Shown here: one piece after another, positions 20,364-24,268 of the stretch | How the letters are laid out: each line of letters opens with the position of its first letter | Position numbering within the stretch: position 1 is the stretch's first letter | Source of the DNA: Thermoanaerobacterales bacterium | GTDB lineage: Bacteria > Actinomycetota > Acidimicrobiia > Acidimicrobiales > JACDCH01 | Direction of reading: 5' to 3' | NCBI GenBank assembly: GCA_017577565.1 | Contig: PKRH01000045.1 | Location: 1 to 24,268, forward strand | Length of the DNA: 24,268 nt | Notes under the pieces: model-generated | The model's input: the letters and a program-made list of their open reading frames with translations, nothing else | Told to the model about the DNA's origin: nothing | Databases searched by the model: none | Program-made: the position numbers and the translations under genes

Positions 20364-21806
20364 ATGACCGTCACCGACCAGGCCGACACCACCCGGCGGG
20401 AGCTCGACGAGCAGGCCGCCGCCGTCGTCGCTCGGCTCCGCCGGACCTTCGAGGAGCGGGTCACCCGGCCGCTGGCGTGGCGGCGCGCCCAGCTGGAGGG
20501 CCTCGACCGGCTGCTCGTCGAGGGCGAGGAGGAGCTGCTCGACGCCCTGCGCCAGGACCTGGGCAAGCCCCGGATCGAGGGCTGGTCGACCGACGTCGCC
20601 TACACCCGCTCGGAGGTGCGGCTGCTGCACCGGAACCTGGAGCGGTGGACGGCACCGGAGCGGGTGCGGCTGCCGCTGCTGAGCCTGCCCGGCTCGGGCC
20701 GCATCGTGCGCGAGCCGCTGGGCGTCGCCCTGATCATCGGGCCGTGGAACTACCCGGTGCAGCTCGTGCTGGCGCCGCTCGCCGGGGCGCTGGCCGCCGG
20801 GTGCACGGCGGTGGTGAAGCCGTCGGAGGTGGCGCCGGCCACCTCGGCGGCGCTCGCCCGGCTCGTGCCCCGGTACCTCGACGAGCGCGCCGTGGCGGTC
20901 GTCGAGGGCGGCGTCCCGGAGACGACGGCGCTGCTGCGCCAGCGGTGGGACACGATCTTCTACACGGGCAACAGCAACGTCGGCCGGGTCGTCGCCCGGG
21001 CGGCCGCCGAGCACCTCACGCCGGTCACGCTCGAGCTCGGCGGCAAGTCGCCGGTGATCGTCGACCGCAGCGCCCGCATCGACGTCGCGGCCCGGCGCAT
21101 CGCCTGGGGGAAGCTGCTGAACGCCGGCCAGACCTGCGTCGCCCCCGACCACGTGCTCGTCCACGAGTCGGTGCACGACGAGCTCGTCGACCGGCTGGCC
21201 GACGCCATCCGCTCGATGTACGGGGACGACCCGTCGCGGAGCCCCGACTACGCCCGGATCGTCAGCGACCGCCACTTCCGGCGGGTCGTGGGCCTCATCG
21301 ACGGCGCCGGGCCGTCCGGGCGCCGGCCGACGGTCGCGCTCGGCGGCGAGCGCGACCCCGAGGACCGCTACGTCGCCCCGACGATCCTCACCGACGTGGC
21401 CGACGACGCCCCGTGCATGGCCGAGGAGATCTTCGGCCCGGTGCTGCCGGTCATCCCGGTGCGCGACGTCGACGAGGCGATCGAGCGGGTGAACCGCGGC
21501 CCCAAGCCGCTGGCCCTCTACGCCTTCGCCGAGGACCGGGCCGTGCTCGACCGCGTCGTCGACCGCACCTCCTCCGGCGGCGTGTGCCTGAACCACGTCG
21601 TGTTCCACCTGACCGCGCCGTCGCTGCCCTTCGGCGGGGTCGGCGAGTCGGGCATGGGCGCCTACCACGGCCGGGCGAGCATCGACGCCTTCAGCCACCG
21701 CCGCAGCGTCATGACCAAGCCGACCCGCGTCGACCCGCCGGTGGCCTACGCGCCGTTCACGGCGCTGAAGCAGAAGGTGCTCCGGGCCGTGATGAGCCGG
21801 ATGTAG
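20364..21806 (+). CDS. Aldehyde dehydrogenase, ALDH3-like
   Basis: An NAD(P)-dependent dehydrogenase of 480 residues that oxidises aldehydes to acids. Visible catalytic parts are the oxyanion Asn in GPWNYP (N129), the general base Glu in LELGGKSP (E224) and the nucleophile in NAGQTCVAPDHV (C258). EEIFGPVLPV and PFGGVGESGMGAYHG are also present. The relatively short length, the N-terminal FEERVTRPLAWRRAQLEGLD and the C-terminal KPTRVDPPVAYAPFTALK point to the ALDH class 3 group, often acting on medium- or long-chain or aromatic aldehydes; the substrate cannot be read from the sequence. ATG 20364 is preceded by GGAGGG at 4 nt. The last 50 nt overlap the 3' end of the convergent tetR gene, so this regulator could influence it by antisense transcription as well as by binding. 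Confidence 0.93.
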   Translation: MTVTDQADTTRRELDEQAAAVVARLRRTFEERVTRPLAWRRAQLEGLDRLLVEGEEELLDALRQDLGKPRIEGWSTDVAYTRSEVRLLHRNLERWTAPERVRLPLLSLPGSGRIVREPLGVALIIGPWNYPVQLVLAPLAGALAAGCTAVVKPSEVAPATSAALARLVPRYLDERAVAVVEGGVPETTALLRQRWDTIFYTGNSNVGRVVARAAAEHLTPVTLELGGKSPVIVDRSARIDVAARRIAWGKLLNAGQTCVAPDHVLVHESVHDELVDRLADAIRSMYGDDPSRSPDYARIVSDRHFRRVVGLIDGAGPSGRRPTVALGGERDPEDRYVAPTILTDVADDAPCMAEEIFGPVLPVIPVRDVDEAIERVNRGPKPLALYAFAEDRAVLDRVVDRTSSGGVCLNHVVFHLTAPSLPFGGVGESGMGAYHGRASIDAFSHRRSVMTKPTRVDPPVAYAPFTALKQKVLRAVMSRM

Positions 21807-22404
21807 CACCCCACCCGCCGGCGCCCCGGCCCCGGACCAGGGGGAGGAAGACCTCGTCGACGATCTCGACGAGGACCTCGTCGGGCACGGACGGGACGCC
21901 GCGCAGGGCGTACTCGCCGCGCAGCAGCATCATCGGCACCGCCGCCACCCGGGGGTGCACGGCCGCCGGCGGGGCCTCGCCGCGGGCCACCGCCCGCTCG
22001 AGCACCTCGACCCAGGCGGCGTTCAGGCGACCGGCCCCCGCACGGTCGCGCAGCCGGTCGAGCAGCTCCGGCTCGTCGGACGCGGCGGCCAGCAGCTCGC
22101 GCAGGATGGCCCCCGTGGGTGACGACCACGTGGCGTTGGCCCGCCGCAGCAGCGCCAGCGCCTCGTCCCGCAGGTTCCCGGCGGCCGGCGGGGGCGCCGG
22201 CTCCTCGGCCAGGTGCGCGTAGGCGTCCACCGCGAGGGCCAGCCGGTTCGGCCAGCGGCGGTAGATGGCGTTCTTGTTGGTGCCGGCCCGGCGGGCGACC
22301 CTGTCCATGGTCATGCCCGCGTACCCGGACGCCGACAGCTCCTCGGCCGCCGCCCGCAGGATCGCCCGCTCCAGCTCCTCCCCTCGCCGTCGCCTCGCCG
22401 TCAC
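21757..22404 (-). CDS. TetR/AcrR-family transcriptional regulator
   Basis: A 215-residue repressor-type regulator. The N-terminal DNA-binding domain reads AILRAAAEELSASGYAGMTM followed by DRVARRAGTNKNAIYRRWPN, with the helix-turn-helix at about 31-52. The rest is a helical ligand-binding domain typical of TetR proteins. The final 25 residues (Gly/Ser/Pro-rich) are encoded opposite the end of the aldehyde dehydrogenase gene and look like an extension without fold. The start is GTG 22404, with a TACGCT hexamer 7 nt upstream and no ribosome site, so a leaderless mRNA is likely. The proposed operator overlaps this -10, pointing to autorepression. It is divergent from the hydrolase-like gene at 22464, its most likely target. 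The ligand is unknown. Confidence 0.93.
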   Translation of the reverse strand: MTARRRRGEELERAILRAAAEELSASGYAGMTMDRVARRAGTNKNAIYRRWPNRLALAVDAYAHLAEEPAPPPAAGNLRDEALALLRRANATWSSPTGAILRELLAAASDEPELLDRLRDRAGAGRLNAAWVEVLERAVARGEAPPAAVHPRVAAVPMMLLRGEYALRGVPSVPDEVLVEIVDEVFLPLVRGRGAGGWGATSGSSRPGAPSASAP

Positions 22405-22448
22405 GGTACGCAGCGTACCTTCCCAGCGCTAAGGTACGAGTAGTACCG
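22405..22448. promoter_or_regulatory. TetR operator array and divergent promoter
   Basis: The 59-nt gap between tetR and the hydrolase-like gene has four related half-sites: GGTACG (22405-22410), CGTACC (22414-22419), GGTACG (22433-22438) and GTACCG (22443-22448). They form the perfect palindrome GGTACG-CAG-CGTACC next to tetR, an 8-bp inverted repeat CGTACCTT/AAGGTACG with a 9-nt spacer, and GGTAC-GAGTA-GTACC on the other side. The tetR -10 (TACGCT, minus strand, 22412-22417) lies within the first palindrome. On the plus strand AGGAGG (22454-22459) is the ribosome site of the next gene. Confidence 0.7.
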
Positions 22449-22463
22449 TACACAGGAGGAGCG

Positions 22464-23543
22464 ATGCGGGCCTGGGGCGTCACCTACGACACCGGCTTCA
22501 CCAACCAGGGCACCACCACCCACGAACCCTTCGACCCGGACGTCGTCGCCGAGGAGATGCGGATCATCCGGCACGACCTGCACGCCGACGCCGTGCGGAT
22601 CACGGGCGGGGTCGCCGACCGGCTGGAGGTCGCCGCCCGGCACGCGGCCGCCGCCGGGCTCGAGGTCTGGTACTGCCCGTTCACCAACGACCTCACCGCC
22701 GACGAGCTGCTCGCCTTCCTGCGGGACGCCGCCGAGCGGGCCGAGCGGATCCGCCGGGAGGGGGCGGACGTCCGGTTCCTCACCGGCTCCGAGGTCAGCA
22801 TCATGACCCGGGGGTTCCTCCCCGGCGACACCCTGACCGAGCGGGCCGCCGTCCTCACCGACCCGGCCCGTCTGCGCGCGGTCCTCCCCGACGTGCAGCG
22901 GAAGGCCCGCGCGCTGGTGGCCCGGGCCGCCGCCGAGGCCCGCGAGCGGTTCGGTGGGCCGATCGGCTACGCGTCGCTGCCCGTCGACGGCGTCGACTGG
23001 GCGCCGTTCGACATCGTGGCCACCGACGCTGGCTACCGCGACGCCACCAACGCCGACCGGATCCCCGAGACCCTCGCGGCGCTGACCGCCCTGGGCAAGC
23101 CGGTCGCGATCACCGAGCTCGGCTGCGCGACGTTCGCCGGCGCCGGGGACCGCGGCAGCCGCGGCGACATCGTCGAGTACGACGACACCGGGCGCCCCGT
23201 CGGCCTCACCGAGGCCGTCGAGCGCGACGAGGCCGAGCAGGCCCGCTACCTGCGCGAGCTCCTCGACGTCTACGACGCGGGCGGCGTCGACACCGCCTTC
23301 GTCTACACCTTCGCCTCCCGGCACCTGCCGTGGTCCGACGACCCGGCCCGGGACCTCGACCGCAGCAGCTTCGGCATCGTGCGGGTCCTCCCCGACGGCC
23401 GCACGGGGACGGCGTACCCGGGGATGCCGTGGGAGCCGAAGGCCGCCTTCCACGCGCTCGCCGACCACGGCCGGGCCCGCGCCCGGGCGGCGTGGCCGGG
23501 CCCCGGGGCTCGGACCCGGCCACGCGAGGACGCCGGCCGCTGA
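22464..23543 (+). CDS. TIM-barrel hydrolase-like protein, function unknown
   Basis: A 359-residue cytoplasmic protein without signal peptide. The pattern resembles a (beta/alpha)8 glycoside-hydrolase-like barrel: MRAWGVTYDTGF at the first strand, DAVRITGG, GLEVWYCPF, FLTGSEVSI with a candidate acid/base E110, FDIVATDAGY, PVAITELGC with a candidate nucleophile E218, and DTAFVYTFASRHLPW near the end. Similar actinobacterial proteins have, as I recall, been labelled abortive-infection proteins without clear evidence, so I give no function beyond the fold. The last 25 residues are Arg/Ala/Pro-rich. ATG 22464 has AGGAGG 4 nt before it. It is divergent from tetR across a shared operator and is probably repressed by it. 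The substrate is unknown; sugar hydrolysis is an inference from fold and the two Glu positions. Confidence 0.75.
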   Translation: MRAWGVTYDTGFTNQGTTTHEPFDPDVVAEEMRIIRHDLHADAVRITGGVADRLEVAARHAAAAGLEVWYCPFTNDLTADELLAFLRDAAERAERIRREGADVRFLTGSEVSIMTRGFLPGDTLTERAAVLTDPARLRAVLPDVQRKARALVARAAAEARERFGGPIGYASLPVDGVDWAPFDIVATDAGYRDATNADRIPETLAALTALGKPVAITELGCATFAGAGDRGSRGDIVEYDDTGRPVGLTEAVERDEAEQARYLRELLDVYDAGGVDTAFVYTFASRHLPWSDDPARDLDRSSFGIVRVLPDGRTGTAYPGMPWEPKAAFHALADHGRARARAAWPGPGARTRPREDAGR

Positions 23544-23550
23544 TGCGGGT

Positions 23551-23564
23551 GCCCGGCGCCGGGC
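23551..23564. terminator. Perfect 14-nt palindrome after the hydrolase-like gene
   Basis: GCCCGGCGCCGGGC starts 8 nt after the stop at 23543 and is self-complementary. It could be the stem of a terminator with the centre unpaired, or an operator, because it ends 5 nt before the proposed -10 of the next gene. No T tract follows. Confidence 0.35.
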
Positions 23565-23568
23565 GTGC

Positions 23569-23574
23569 TTCAAT
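23569..23574 (+). promoter_or_regulatory. Candidate -10 element of the lipoprotein gene
   Basis: TTCAAT lies 7 nt before the ATG at 23582, again at leaderless distance. It matches the TATAAT form at four positions, and no ribosome site is seen before the ATG. Confidence 0.35.
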
Positions 23575-23581
23575 GCGCCCC

Positions 23582-24268
23582 ATGTCACGGCGGCGGTTCG
23601 ACCGGATCGTGGCGAGCCTGCTGGTCGTCGGGGCCGTGCTCGCCGGCTGCTCGGGGGACGGCGGCGACGACGGGGCCAGCGCCGGCGCCGAGGAGCAGGC
23701 CGTCACCGAGCAGGTCCCGGGCGCCGACTGGACGGTCGAGGACCCCGAGGACCACGGCATGGATCCCGAGGTGCTCGAGGGCGCCCGGGAGTACGCGTTC
23801 GCCGAGGGCCGCAACACCCAGGGCGTCGTCGTCGTGCGCGACGGCGTCATCGTCGCCGAGTGGTACGCGGACGGCGCCGGGCCCGACTCCTGGGCGGCCA
23901 GCTGGTCGGTGGCCAAGAGCTTCACCAGCGCGCTCGTGGGCATCGCCGTCGAGGAGGGGGCCATCCCCGGCGTCGACGAGCCCATGACCCGCTGGTACCC
24001 GGAGTGGGAGGGCACGCCGGCCGCCGACATGACGCTGGAGGACGTGCTGCAGATGTCCTCCGGCCTCGCCTGGACGGAGGACTACTCCCCCGAGTCGGCC
24101 ACGGGGTCCGACATCATCCGCATGGTGGTCGGCGAGCGCGACCACCTCGCCTACGCCGCGAGCGTCCCGCCCGAGGTCGAGCCGGGCACCCGCTGGAGCT
24201 ACTCCAGCGGCGACACGATGCTCCTCTCCGGCGTGCTCGAGCAGGCGACCGGCATGCCGGTCCACGAG
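23582..24268 (+). CDS. Beta-lactamase-fold serine hydrolase lipoprotein (3' truncated)
   Basis: The first 229 residues of a class C beta-lactamase/penicillin-binding-like serine hydrolase. The basic start MSRRRFDR, the helix IVASLLVVGAVLAGCS and the lipobox LAGC (C23) mark a lipoprotein anchored outside the membrane. An acidic Gly/Ala/Glu linker follows. SWSVAKSFTSALVG carries the SxxK motif (S109, K112) and WSYSSGD carries the YxS motif (Y207, S209). The third motif (KTG or HxG) would lie beyond the window end. TLEDVLQMSSGLAW is typical of the family. Members include esterases, peptidases and amidases, so true beta-lactam hydrolysis should not be assumed. The start ATG 23582 fits the signal peptide. 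It follows the hydrolase-like gene after 38 nt but may have its own promoter. Confidence 0.9.
   Translation, partial: MSRRRFDRIVASLLVVGAVLAGCSGDGGDDGASAGAEEQAVTEQVPGADWTVEDPEDHGMDPEVLEGAREYAFAEGRNTQGVVVVRDGVIVAEWYADGAGPDSWAASWSVAKSFTSALVGIAVEEGAIPGVDEPMTRWYPEWEGTPAADMTLEDVLQMSSGLAWTEDYSPESATGSDIIRMVVGERDHLAYAASVPPEVEPGTRWSYSSGDTMLLSGVLEQATGMPVHE

Noticed and set aside
22464..23543. Abortive-infection (phage defence) role for the barrel protein
   Set aside because: I recall this label on similar proteins, but nothing in the sequence or neighbours supports defence; a TetR-controlled metabolic enzyme fits better.
23582..24268. True beta-lactamase (antibiotic resistance)
   Set aside because: SxxK and YxS motifs are shared by many esterases and peptidases, and the third motif is outside the window.

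Overview
The window is very GC-rich, with a strong third-position GC bias and many GTG starts. Gene content and gene style suggest a high-GC actinomycete, possibly of the Acidimicrobiia type. That placement is an inference from gene families, because no rRNA or other taxonomic marker is present.

Positions 1-11804 hold a DNA-maintenance block. A truncated Pro/Gly/Ala-rich protein ends at 471, facing the converging pair uppS-recO (minus strand). Divergent from uppS runs a plus-strand run of an AddB-like nuclease, an AddA-like UvrD helicase-nuclease (GTGA overlap) and a DinG/XPD-type iron-sulfur helicase. This run converges on era (minus). Recombination mediation (RecO), end processing (AddAB-like) and DinG helicase functions are therefore clustered, with the essential genes uppS and era on either side.

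Positions 11887-17403 (all minus) hold a five-helix membrane protein with a His-rich linker and a large conserved C-terminal domain, then a compact Tad-type pilus/secretion operon: CpaF ATPase, two TadB/TadC-type membrane proteins, a small pilin-like or TadE-like protein, and a second TadE-like protein. Coupling is tight (GTGA, ATGA and apparently CTGA overlaps). The second TadE-like gene seems to lack a normal start codon at the expected place.

Positions 17404-17774 form the only long gene-poor stretch. It carries a palindrome at the cpaF start and two directly adjacent perfect inverted repeats (11 bp and 13 bp arms) plus smaller hairpins. This is the best candidate in the window for an undescribed structured RNA or palindromic element.

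Positions 17775-24268 are an accessory region: a DUF4236-type protein, an orphan cobyrinate a,c-diamide synthase, an ALDH3-like aldehyde dehydrogenase, a TetR regulator whose 3' end overlaps the dehydrogenase gene antisense, a divergent TIM-barrel hydrolase-like gene separated from tetR by a dense array of GGTACG/CGTACC half-sites, and a truncated beta-lactamase-fold lipoprotein. Several genes across the window have a TANNNT-like -10 hexamer 6-8 nt before the start codon, which suggests leaderless transcripts. No tRNA, rRNA, CRISPR array, insertion sequence or phage gene was seen.
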